From the NCBI GenBank assembly GCA_023424965.1, contig JAFADI010000158.1, positions 1-35,909 of the forward strand: a DNA stretch of 35,909 nucleotides, read 5' to 3'. Below the pieces are notes generated by a model. It did not search any database, was not told the DNA's origin, and saw only the letters and a list, made by a program, of their open reading frames with translations. Each line of letters begins with the position of its first letter. The stretch's first letter is position 1. Of this stretch, positions 23,749 through 32,097 are shown piece by piece. The position numbers were made by a program, and so were the translations under genes. The stretch is from Bacillota bacterium. Its GTDB lineage: Bacteria > Bacillota > Clostridia > Acetivibrionales > JAFADI01.

Positions 23749-25056
23749 TCAAGTCTCCCGGATGATGGAGTCGATAACTTTTCCGTTGGGCCCTCGGGGG
23801 ATTTTATCCACTTCATTGATCTTCACCAGCATATTGGGTGACGTATGTTCCTTTATGGTCTTTATAATTTTGTTGGCATCCTTTTCGCAAAACTTCTCGC
23901 CCTTCACGATGTTGAGAATGATCTCGCCCCTTCTCTCATGCACAAACTGCACTTCATTGATGTGATTGTCGAAGTCGATGGAGTCACTGATGAGGAAAAG
24001 CGATATTTTCTTTCCTTCGGGAGAAACAACATAGTGCTGATTTCTCCCCAGTATCCTTGAAACCACCCGGAAATGCCTGCCGCAGGAGCAGGACTCCGTC
24101 CCCAGCTCAACCACATCTGCGGTCCGGAACCGCAACAAAGGCATGATGTAATTGTTCAGATCGGTGCCTACAATTTCGGTGCCGCTCCCGAAATCCACGA
24201 TTTCCGTGATCGAATAGTCTTCAATAATATGATAGGTGCCCTTTTCGCACTGTCCGATGGCGGAGACCCTTTCAACCTGCCCATACCAATCGAATATCTT
24301 GCACTGGAAGACCTCTTCCACCACGCTCCTCTGCTTTTCCGAAATTGTCTCCGAGGAGGTGAAAACGGCTTTTAATCTGTATGTGCTGCCCCTTTCCTTG
24401 AAATATTTTGCAAGGAGATATACGGAAGAGGGAAAGCCATAGATTACCTCCGCACCGAACTCTTTCATCTCTTCAAGGTAGTAGCCCGCATTTCCGCTGC
24501 TTATGTGGTAGGAGGACATGTAGAGCTCCCCATTCAAGGGATAGTGCTTCCAGAAGGGTGGAGAATCCCTGTCCACCGGTGTGATGATATCTCCCCGGAG
24601 TACCACCCTCCGGGCCCCGTTGCCTCCTACCGCTTCCCGGAAGCGCCAGAGGGCGGCACTTTCAAAATTGACGGAGTAGTAGTCCCTCAAAAATTTGGAA
24701 GGTGTTCCCGTTGTACCGCTGGTTTCAGCAACAGTGCTTAAAAAACTGGGAAGCTTCTTGGCGGTCAGCTTGTGGAAATTCTCCCTGACGATATACTTAT
24801 CCATAAAAGGGAGCTTCTGCAGATCCTGTTTTGTTTTGATGTCCTCAGGCTTCAGTCCCAGTTTGTCAAAGAGTTCCCTGTAATAGGCGACATTCTCGTA
24901 ACAGTGCTTTACCATTTTCCTGAGCTTTTCGTTCTGTATTTCTTCCAACTGCTCCATGGAATAATATTGGGACTGCATCAGTTCCCCCAATATTCTCTTG
25001 AAGGTAAAGCCCTGCCTTAATAATTTATAAAGTAATGATTTAAGCTGATCGTACAT
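23749..25056 (-). CDS. CapK-like adenylate-forming enzyme (PaaK/F390 synthetase family), copy 1
   Basis: A 435-residue member of the phenylacetate-CoA ligase/CapK group of acyl-adenylate enzymes. It shows the ATP-binding loop SGTTGTPSKF (about 113-122), the YGFPSSVYLLA and SSETISEKQR segments, WYGQVERVSAIGQC, the RFRTADVVELG block, and a CSCGRHFRVVSRILGR cysteine pair typical of the family. A C-terminal AMP-binding cap ends with PRGPNGKVIDS. Such genes recur in capsule loci, but what they activate is not settled; a carboxylic acid or amino acid used to decorate the polymer is the usual guess. It is read 87 bases after a flippase. Confidence 0.88.
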   Translation of the reverse strand: MYDQLKSLLYKLLRQGFTFKRILGELMQSQYYSMEQLEEIQNEKLRKMVKHCYENVAYYRELFDKLGLKPEDIKTKQDLQKLPFMDKYIVRENFHKLTAKKLPSFLSTVAETSGTTGTPSKFLRDYYSVNFESAALWRFREAVGGNGARRVVLRGDIITPVDRDSPPFWKHYPLNGELYMSSYHISSGNAGYYLEEMKEFGAEVIYGFPSSVYLLAKYFKERGSTYRLKAVFTSSETISEKQRSVVEEVFQCKIFDWYGQVERVSAIGQCEKGTYHIIEDYSITEIVDFGSGTEIVGTDLNNYIMPLLRFRTADVVELGTESCSCGRHFRVVSRILGRNQHYVVSPEGKKISLFLISDSIDFDNHINEVQFVHERRGEIILNIVKGEKFCEKDANKIIKTIKEHTSPNMLVKINEVDKIPRGPNGKVIDSIIRET

Positions 25057-25143
25057 GCTGCACCTCTTTTCAACATTTTGCAGTCCTTTTCATACCATCT
25101 TTTCTGAGCTGACACATCGTAGTGCCGGCGGGTACCACCGCAG

Positions 25144-26712
25144 CTATGCTTCCAGCTTCCTTCTCCACAGCAGCCCCTTTAGCCGGTTCAAAGCCGCTTC
25201 AAGGGTTTCCCGGTGGAAGCCCGACAAATAGGAGGTCCCGATAAACAGGCCTGCATATACTGATGCCACGCAGATGATTCTTACCATGTCGGCAATATGT
25301 CCGGTGCCGGAATCAAAGCCGCGGAAAATCAAAAGTACCGCCCCCGAAACGCAAAGATTCAGGATAACATGCTGGAAACACGGCCTTATCACCGCCCAGG
25401 GGCCGATGAATCCGAATTCCGACTTTAACAGGAAGTAACAAAGCAGCAAAATATATATTATGTATGAAACCAATATGCCGGCAGGATAGCCCACATACCC
25501 GAATCTTCCCACCACATACCACATGATGGCTATATTGAGCACATTCTGGAATATTTGCCAGCGGAACGCAATTCTTTGTATCTGTTTTGCGATAATCAGT
25601 ATGACGATAAAGCCGTTGACCAGCTCCAGCGGCACCGTCAGCACAAAGAGCCTCAGGAACAGGGCGGTAATTTCTGCATCCTCGCTGCCAAAGCTCCCTC
25701 TTTGAAACAGGAGGGAAATAACAGGCCTGGCATTGAGTGCAAGGATAAAGCACAGGGGGAAGATGATATAAAGGCTTGTGCTCAAATATTTCAAAAAAAC
25801 CTTTTTCAGTTCTTCAAAAGACTTTCCCGCGTGAAGTTCAAGGATCTTTATCCCCACAACCGTGGTAATCTGCCCCACAATAACCATGTTCAACACCGTG
25901 TCTATTTTGAAAGCGTAATCCATGGCTGAAAAAACTCCCGCAGTAAAGCCCGACAAAAGGAAAATCATCAGGAAATCGTTAAGCATGGTGGAGGCACGTC
26001 CTGTAATTACGTACAGGATATTTTTCTTAATGGCTCCGCTCACGGCATATCTCCTGAAGCGGGGTCTAATCTTCAGCTTCACCACCATCAAGGTGTTGAG
26101 GACCAGAAACTGGGCGGTATTCCCTGCAAGTATCCCTATGGCCAGGCTTTCCTCCCCCAGCCTGCCGCGGAAACCCAGCACCACCGCGATGATCATCAGG
26201 TTCTTCAGGATATCGAGAATCATGGGAAACGTAAAATACTTATAGGAAGTAAAGATGTCAAGGATGTAGGTATTCAGGATGATCAGCAGCAGTGACGGAA
26301 TAATGAACCGGATGATCCCCATGTTTTCACTTACGGCCTCCCCGGGAAACCTGGAGAGCAGCGAAAGGACATTTTCCGGCGAAACCATGAGCAGGCCCAC
26401 GCCAACAAGCCCTATGCCCGCATAAAGTACATAGATGTAAGACATGAATTCCTTTGACCGCTCTTCCGATTGGTTATTCCGCAGGTCAATCACCGTGGGG
26501 ACAATGACCTGATGGTTTACCGCTCCCAGAAAGGCCGTCAGCAGCAACAGCATGGACAGTGAATAAAAAAGGATGTCCGTGCTCTGGTTGGTGCCAAAAG
26601 CGTAGGAAACAACCATGGATTGCCCGAAATTCAAGGCCTTTGCACAAAGGCTCATGGCCATTGAAAGCATTATTGCTTTGTTTGTGTTGTCATGCGTCGC
26701 CTTTTCGCCCAT
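25144..26712 (-). CDS. MurJ/Wzx-like polysaccharide flippase, copy 1
   Basis: A 522-residue integral membrane protein with a dozen or more hydrophobic helices, of the MviN/MurJ (MOP exporter) superfamily. Visible signatures include VVSYAFGTNQSTDILFYSL in the first helices, VNHQVIVPTVIDLR, FSAMDYAFKIDTVLNMVIVGQ, ISLLFQRGSFGSEDAEITA and FGYVGYPAGI. It has a full paralogue in this operon (32098-33678). It likely flips a lipid-linked oligosaccharide across the membrane for polymerisation. A role as the housekeeping lipid II flippase MurJ is less likely because of its position between two CapK-like genes. Confidence 0.88.
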   Translation of the reverse strand: MGEKATHDNTNKAIMLSMAMSLCAKALNFGQSMVVSYAFGTNQSTDILFYSLSMLLLLTAFLGAVNHQVIVPTVIDLRNNQSEERSKEFMSYIYVLYAGIGLVGVGLLMVSPENVLSLLSRFPGEAVSENMGIIRFIIPSLLLIILNTYILDIFTSYKYFTFPMILDILKNLMIIAVVLGFRGRLGEESLAIGILAGNTAQFLVLNTLMVVKLKIRPRFRRYAVSGAIKKNILYVITGRASTMLNDFLMIFLLSGFTAGVFSAMDYAFKIDTVLNMVIVGQITTVVGIKILELHAGKSFEELKKVFLKYLSTSLYIIFPLCFILALNARPVISLLFQRGSFGSEDAEITALFLRLFVLTVPLELVNGFIVILIIAKQIQRIAFRWQIFQNVLNIAIMWYVVGRFGYVGYPAGILVSYIIYILLLCYFLLKSEFGFIGPWAVIRPCFQHVILNLCVSGAVLLIFRGFDSGTGHIADMVRIICVASVYAGLFIGTSYLSGFHRETLEAALNRLKGLLWRRKLEA

Positions 26713-26745
26713 AAAATATCATCCGTTATCCCTTAGTTTGTATTT

Positions 26746-27954
26746 CTAACCGATTCCTTCATTGATTACATACCTGAATTTGCCCCTGGGATCCCTTTCA
26801 ATGCTGTCCGCATACTCTATCCTGAACAGTTCGGCGGGGATGAAGCCCGCGATATGGGAACTCAGTGTCCGATGGTTTTCCTCGCTGAAGCCTTTTGCCC
26901 TTACCACTTTTACCAGCACCGTTTTATCCTTTTTCTGCACCACCTGGGCCTCCACTACATTGTCCATGCCTTTAAAAAGGAAAGCCAGGGTTGTTTCGTG
27001 GAGCTTGCCGTTGGGCAGTTCAATATAGCTGTTGCTTCTTCCGTGGATCTTGACGATGTTTTTTCCCTTGTTTCCACAAGGACACGCCGCCGGCGAGATT
27101 TCAACCAGGTCGTGCACATTGTAGCGTATGATGGGCATTATCCTGTTGTACAGCGTGGTTCCCACAATTTCATAGGTATTGCTTCCCACCGGCAAATACT
27201 CAACATAGGAATAATCCTCCATCTCATGGTAGTTCCCGTGTTCACAGCGGATCAGCGCCGCAACCCTTTCAGCCTGTCCATACCAGTCCTTTACCTTGCA
27301 CCCGAAGGCCTTTTCGATGATTTCCCGCTGATAATCCATCAGTACCTCCGAAGAGACGGCAATGATCTTGAAATCCAGCTTTATGCCGTTCCTCAGGCAG
27401 TATTCCGCCAGCATATAGGCGGAGGATGGATAGGCCCAGAGGCTCTTGTCCCGCACCTGTACAAGCTTTTCCACCAGATCCGCAAGAGTCCTGTCGTTGA
27501 CGTGGAAGGATGAAACATAAATTTCTTTTATAAGGGGCAGTTCTCTATAAATCCTGTCTCCCGTATAATTGACGTCAAAGATTCTTTCTCCCCTGAAAAA
27601 AATTCTCGTGGTGCCCTTCCAGTCAAAATATTTGTTCTGAAAGTACTGCTCCATGGCCATGGAACGGATGTCCCTGTAAAAGACACCGGGTGTTCCGGTG
27701 GTACCGCTTGTAAGGCCGGTATTTTTTATTTTGAAGCCCTTCTTTACAAAGGCGTGGAAATTGTCCATCAGCAGCTTTTTATCGATGATTTCATATCCCT
27801 CTGCCGAACTGCCCTTCCCTCTATAAAAGTCAATCTTCCCGGAGCTGTAGGCAAGGATTTTTTCAAGTTGATTCTTACCGGGTTTATAGAAAAGCATCAG
27901 TAGGTCAAAAATTCTTCTTATTAGAAAGTCCTTGTATTTTTTGTAATAAAACAA
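26746..27954 (-). CDS. CapK-like adenylate-forming enzyme, copy 2
   Basis: A 402-residue paralogue of the gene at 23749-25056. It has the ATP loop SGTTGTPGVF (about 83-92), YPSSAYMLAEY, SSEVLMDYQR, WYGQAERVAALIRCEHG, RYNVHDLVEISP and CPCGNKGKNIVKIHGRSN, with the ending ERDPRGKFRY. It lacks about 30 N-terminal residues relative to copy 1. Translation begins at TTG, with GGAGG eight bases before. It flanks the flippase together with copy 1. Substrate unknown; both copies keep the adenylation loop, so neither looks inactive. Confidence 0.87.
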   Translation of the reverse strand: MFYYKKYKDFLIRRIFDLLMLFYKPGKNQLEKILAYSSGKIDFYRGKGSSAEGYEIIDKKLLMDNFHAFVKKGFKIKNTGLTSGTTGTPGVFYRDIRSMAMEQYFQNKYFDWKGTTRIFFRGERIFDVNYTGDRIYRELPLIKEIYVSSFHVNDRTLADLVEKLVQVRDKSLWAYPSSAYMLAEYCLRNGIKLDFKIIAVSSEVLMDYQREIIEKAFGCKVKDWYGQAERVAALIRCEHGNYHEMEDYSYVEYLPVGSNTYEIVGTTLYNRIMPIIRYNVHDLVEISPAACPCGNKGKNIVKIHGRSNSYIELPNGKLHETTLAFLFKGMDNVVEAQVVQKKDKTVLVKVVRAKGFSEENHRTLSSHIAGFIPAELFRIEYADSIERDPRGKFRYVINEGIG

Positions 27955-27973
27955 GCGCTACACCTCCGCCGAT

Positions 27974-29074
27974 TCAACTTTCAAGCAACTCTGCATATTT
28001 GTCCGTCATATTTATCCTGTTAAACAGCCTTCTGGCTTTATCCGCAGAATTCTTCCCCATGGCTTCCAGTTGATTCCCATCGATCATCTCTTTGAGGGCG
28101 TCCACCAGCTGCCCTACATTCCCTGCTTTGTACAACAGTCCGTTTTTTCCGGAGTCCACAAGCTCCGAAGCCCCCCCTATATCGGAAAGCAGCACCGGCT
28201 TGCCAAGGGCCATGCTCTCGATGATAGCGATGGAAAGCGTTTCCACCGCCGTGGAGGTCAAGGCTGAGATATCCACACAGGATAGGTACGGCCTCACATC
28301 CTGTACAAAACCGGTAATGATCACATACTCCGAAAGCTTTTTTTCACTGATATATTTTTCAAGATACTTTCTCCTGACCCCGTCCCCGATGAACAGGAGC
28401 CTGACGGGATAGCCTTCGGATCTCAGGGCCTCCAGCGCATCCACCATGTCTTCGTGCTTCTTTTCAGGCCGGAAATTTGCATTTATCCCTATGACGATCT
28501 CCGAGGGTCCTATGCCCAACCCGGCTCTGATAGTTTCCCGGTCGGCACGGAAGCCTTCAAACCGCTCAATGTCAATTCCATTGTAAATGACCACCGTTTT
28601 TTCAGGTTTTATTTTGAAGGTCTTAAGCCAATGGAGCCTCTGGTTGCCGCTTACAAAAACAACCCGGTCCATCCTTTTGATAATTCCCGTATAATAGGTA
28701 TTCTGTATGGCATCCACAATTCCCTGGAAAAGAGTGGTGTGCTGCACCGACACCAGCTTGAACCGGCGGCCGGTGAAAATACTTGCAAGATAACCATACA
28801 TGGCGGAGTAGGAGTTTACCGTCAGAAGAGCCTGAGGCTGGAATTCCTTCAGCAGACGGATGATTTTGAAGAGTGCTCTGACATCCAGATAGATCTTTTT
28901 GTCCACAATCTCTACCCTCACCCCGGGACTGATCCTCTCACGGACTCCCGTTTCGCTGTCCATACTCATCAGCAGGATGTCGTAGCCCCTTGCCGACAGG
29001 TTGTTTGCCAGTTCTACCGTCTGGACCTCGGCTCCGCCGAATCTAAGGCTGTTAACGATGATGGCCGCTCTCAT
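27974..29074 (-). CDS. GT4 family glycosyltransferase
   Basis: A 366-residue GT-B glycosyltransferase. It opens MRAAIIVNSLRFGGAEVQTV, the common glycine-rich acceptor-side loop, has VIYNGIDIERFEGF between the domains, NANFRPEKKHEDMVDALE, and the E-X7-E donor box in VETLSIAIIESMALGKPVL. AAAGGAG eight bases before the ATG at 29074 supports this start over an upstream in-frame ATG. It lies between the polymerase gene and a CapK-like gene. Sugar specificity cannot be told. Confidence 0.9.
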   Translation of the reverse strand: MRAAIIVNSLRFGGAEVQTVELANNLSARGYDILLMSMDSETGVRERISPGVRVEIVDKKIYLDVRALFKIIRLLKEFQPQALLTVNSYSAMYGYLASIFTGRRFKLVSVQHTTLFQGIVDAIQNTYYTGIIKRMDRVVFVSGNQRLHWLKTFKIKPEKTVVIYNGIDIERFEGFRADRETIRAGLGIGPSEIVIGINANFRPEKKHEDMVDALEALRSEGYPVRLLFIGDGVRRKYLEKYISEKKLSEYVIITGFVQDVRPYLSCVDISALTSTAVETLSIAIIESMALGKPVLLSDIGGASELVDSGKNGLLYKAGNVGQLVDALKEMIDGNQLEAMGKNSADKARRLFNRINMTDKYAELLES

Positions 29075-29143
29075 GGTGTCTTCTCCTTTCCCACACAATA
29101 TAGCCTATTCATACCACCTTTTTTCCCCTTATAACTTTCTCCC

Positions 29144-30694
29144 TCATTTTTCCTTTATGCTTTCGTAGTGCATGACGGATCCTGTATAAAGGAATTCGTC
29201 GGCTCCGTCTGCAGCTGTACCCTGTTCTCCCTCCTGTACCGGCAGGTCCTCTGCCGCCTCAATCCCCCCGGCCTTTTGCTCCATCTCCGGCGCAGAAGCT
29301 TTTCTGCCGCCGGCAGGCTGGCAGGAATAGACAATCGCAGCTCCCAGACCCAGATTTATCCACAGGAAGGCGTTGGTCAGGGTAGGGAAGAAGAAACTGT
29401 CGCTGAAGCCCCGGATGAGGAAAGCCACAACGGATATCTCAATCCCTATGAGTATGTCAAGCAAAGACCTGTCCTCAATTATTTTGTGCGCTGCGATAAA
29501 CCTTCTCAGGAAAAGGAAGAAGAAAATCAGGAAAAAGCCCAGGCCGATGATTCCTGAATCCAGGAGGGTGTCAAGATACATGCTGTGGGCATGGCCTACC
29601 CTGAGCGTAAGGCCGTTCTTGAAAGCTTCCGTTCCCATGATGGCATACCTGCCTGCCCCGATCAGGAGCTTCAGAGGCTGGCCAAGGAATTCATTGATCA
29701 GGGGGAGCCATATGTCATTGATCCTCCCTGCGGAAATATCGTTGAGGTCGTTGTTTGCAAAGCCAGTAACGGCCCTCTGTATGATCGTCTGGGGTATGAA
29801 GGAGAACCCTACCGCTCCTGCGCCCAGTATCAGCGGGACGAACTTCCCCCTGCGGGAAAATATGAAAAAGGCAAAGGTACAAATAAGGACTACCAGGTAT
29901 GCGCTTCTGGAATAGATGATGCCGATGGCTCCCAGGGAGACCGCCAGCCCCATCACAAAGAAGGGATTCTTTTTACTCACCGTATAAGCCAGCAGCAGCG
30001 GGTATACGGCAATGAAAAAATCCGCCAGATTGTTCCCATGCATTCCCAGCATTTCCTTGAAACCTTCCCTCACCATTTCAAAGTTCAGTTTGTCCGGCGT
30101 AAAAAGTGCATACAGCACCAGAAGTGTGAATGCAAGGGCAACAATGGAAAGCATTGTGGCCACGGCAATCTTTTTTACATCCTCTCGGCTCCTCACATAG
30201 CATACGATCAGTATAAAAGGTGCAAAAATCAGCAAAGGCCTTATAAGGTGGGACAGAATGTACCTGCCGAAAGAGTATTCATCCTGCCAGATCATATTGT
30301 AGGTCAGCCCGATATAGGAGGTTGACCGGAATACGGCAATGGTAAAGAGTATGATCACCCCATAGATGAACGTCCGGTCCAGCTTGTGCAGCCGGGCAGG
30401 CTTCATGGAAATAACAAGGAAACCGATTGCCGCCATGACAAGGAGATTGGTTATTTTAGCCCCCGGAATTCCTGCAATTTGCTCGTCCAGCCACGCACTT
30501 CCGGAAAAAGGCGTGGCCAGGATGACCAGTACGATTCCATAGACAGGCTTCCGTATCAGGAACAGGAAGACCGCCGCCGCGGCAGCTACGCCGACGGAAA
30601 GCAGGGGGTCCACCATTCCCGCAAGGGAAATTACGAATGCTGCCACCAGTGCCGCAGCTAATAAGGTTTTTGAAAATGTTCCCGTCCTGTCCAT
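29144..30694 (-). CDS. O-antigen ligase/Wzy-like polysaccharide polymerase
   Basis: A 516-residue membrane protein with about a dozen helices and the Wzy_C/WaaL-type signatures: IYSRSAYLVVL, the AGRINDIWLPLINEF stretch and the VGHAHSMYLDTLLDSGIIG loop, with conserved arginine and histidine. It ends with an acidic, Glu/Ala-rich cytoplasmic tail of about 65 residues (after QPAGGRKAS) that is not part of the usual domain. In this locus it is most simply the Wzy polymerase that joins lipid-linked repeat units, since no other candidate polymerase is present. GGAGG five bases before the ATG at 30694 supports the start. Confidence 0.85.
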   Translation of the reverse strand: MDRTGTFSKTLLAAALVAAFVISLAGMVDPLLSVGVAAAAAVFLFLIRKPVYGIVLVILATPFSGSAWLDEQIAGIPGAKITNLLVMAAIGFLVISMKPARLHKLDRTFIYGVIILFTIAVFRSTSYIGLTYNMIWQDEYSFGRYILSHLIRPLLIFAPFILIVCYVRSREDVKKIAVATMLSIVALAFTLLVLYALFTPDKLNFEMVREGFKEMLGMHGNNLADFFIAVYPLLLAYTVSKKNPFFVMGLAVSLGAIGIIYSRSAYLVVLICTFAFFIFSRRGKFVPLILGAGAVGFSFIPQTIIQRAVTGFANNDLNDISAGRINDIWLPLINEFLGQPLKLLIGAGRYAIMGTEAFKNGLTLRVGHAHSMYLDTLLDSGIIGLGFFLIFFFLFLRRFIAAHKIIEDRSLLDILIGIEISVVAFLIRGFSDSFFFPTLTNAFLWINLGLGAAIVYSCQPAGGRKASAPEMEQKAGGIEAAEDLPVQEGEQGTAADGADEFLYTGSVMHYESIKEK

Positions 30695-30788
30695 ATTAGC
30701 CTCCATGCCCCCGATGCGCCGAGTAAATCATCACATCGGCCGCACAGAAATCATCTGCAATGCTTTCTTATGGGGTTAATCCAATTCA

Positions 30789-30806
30789 ATGCACCTACCG
30801 GTGCAT
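30789..30806 (-). other. Intercistronic stem-loop
   Basis: A perfect 7-pair stem ATGCACC/GGTGCAT with a 4-base loop lies in the 137-base spacer between a glycosyltransferase and the polymerase gene. No T-run follows on the minus strand, so it is more likely a processing or stability element than a terminator. Confidence 0.45.
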
Positions 30807-30831
30807 GCTTTGCAGACTTACGTCTTTCAAG

Positions 30832-31962
30832 CTAATCTCCATGCCCCGTTGAGGTGGTCAGGTTTCCGATAATTTCCTCGTAAACCTTCGATATGCTCCC
30901 GATGTCATGATTTGCCGCCACATAGCCTCCCGCATTTTCTCCCAGCCGTGCCAGTTCCGCGCCGTCAAACCCCCGGATGAACGCTACGGCTTTTTCCAGG
31001 TCATCCTCGCAGTGGAAGCCCAGTCCGTTTGTCTCAATAAATCCGTCGGGATTCACATTGAAGGACAATATGGGTGTTTTCCCCAGGCAGGCTTGCACAA
31101 AGGCGTTGGGAAAACCTTCGTATTCGGAGGTGTTTACAAACAGCTTTGCCCTGTCGTAATAGCTCTGAACCTCCGCAAAGGGCACATAGTCAACAAACCG
31201 CAGGTTTGCAAGCGCCCCAGCCCGTTGTTTTATCCTTGCCTGGAGCTCGTTTTCACCGGGCATGACCATGACAAAGCTCTCCTCCGGAAGCCGCTCGGCC
31301 AGTTGGAGGAAAATATCCGGCCGCTTCCAGTCCTGGGCCCTGGCAATCCATAATATATATTTTTTGTCACTAAGGCTGATTTTGTCGTTGATGAAAAAGC
31401 CGTTCTTTATGACCCGGCTGTCGAGCCCCAGATTTTCCGCCAGCATTTTTTTCTGCCTGTCGGTCTGGCTTATCAACACGTGGGCCTTGTTTATCCCGTA
31501 TTTATACAAATTGTAATAGAGCGGACCCTTGCCCTTTGCATCGGCAAAGTCGGTATCCAGGTCGTGGGCCAGCCGGAAGATAAGCCTGGTATTCCTTAAC
31601 TTTCCAGGCAGCAGGGCCGCCCAGCCAAGCATCTCGTTGTAGGCTTCGACCATGCACACATGGCTGTCCATGGCCGCCATCTCCCTGATAATGCTGAGCT
31701 GTCTCAAAACCTTGGAAAACCCGCTTTTATAGGTATCCAGGTTCATGTACCTGACCTTCCTGACCTTTATTCCCTCATACCGTTCCACCGGCTCCTGGCC
31801 GTAATCCCCCACATAAAAGGTAATGTCGTACCGGCCGCTTTCCGACAGCTTTCTTGCAAGGTTGTAAAGGTCTACCTCCGCACCGCCGAACACCGCATTG
31901 ATTTTACCGTTGAATAGCGGATATGCCAGAAAGGATATAAAACTGACTTTGATTTTTCCCAT
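30832..31962 (-). CDS. GT4 family glycosyltransferase with altered E-X7-E box
   Basis: A 376-residue GT-B enzyme. It starts MGKIKVSFISFLAYPLFNG, has an AVFGGAEVDLYNLA acceptor-side loop, the RLAHDLDTDF segment, LWIARAQDWKRPDIFLQLAE at the start of the nucleotide-sugar domain, and SEYEGFPNAFVQACLGKTP where the second glutamate of the E-X7-E donor box is replaced by glutamine. AGGGTG six bases before the ATG at 31962 supports the start over a GTG nine bases further upstream. It is the second gene of the operon. Donor unknown. Confidence 0.87.
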   Translation of the reverse strand: MGKIKVSFISFLAYPLFNGKINAVFGGAEVDLYNLARKLSESGRYDITFYVGDYGQEPVERYEGIKVRKVRYMNLDTYKSGFSKVLRQLSIIREMAAMDSHVCMVEAYNEMLGWAALLPGKLRNTRLIFRLAHDLDTDFADAKGKGPLYYNLYKYGINKAHVLISQTDRQKKMLAENLGLDSRVIKNGFFINDKISLSDKKYILWIARAQDWKRPDIFLQLAERLPEESFVMVMPGENELQARIKQRAGALANLRFVDYVPFAEVQSYYDRAKLFVNTSEYEGFPNAFVQACLGKTPILSFNVNPDGFIETNGLGFHCEDDLEKAVAFIRGFDGAELARLGENAGGYVAANHDIGSISKVYEEIIGNLTTSTGHGD

Positions 31963-32009
31963 AAGCTTCACCCTGTCTGTGTCTTTTTGTTACACATTTT
32001 ATTTAATTT

Positions 32010-32082
32010 ACCACCCCGTGGTTTGCATCACGCAGAATTTTTGCATTACTCGTGATGCGAAGCCACTTCCTTGAGTTGTGGC
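32010..32082 (-). promoter_or_regulatory. Set of mutually exclusive stem-loops between flippase and glycosyltransferase
   Basis: In transcript order (minus strand) the segments are GCCAC (32078-32082), GTGGCTTCGCATCACG (32051-32066), CGTGATGCAAACCAC (32018-32032) and GTGGT (32010-32014). The second can pair with the first (5 pairs) or with the third (8 pairs plus 4 after an internal loop); the third can instead pair with the fourth (5 pairs). This is the topology of an attenuator, but no T-run follows, so control at processing or translation is more likely if it is real. Confidence 0.45.
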
Positions 32083-32097
32083 CTGCTTGCTTATGTT

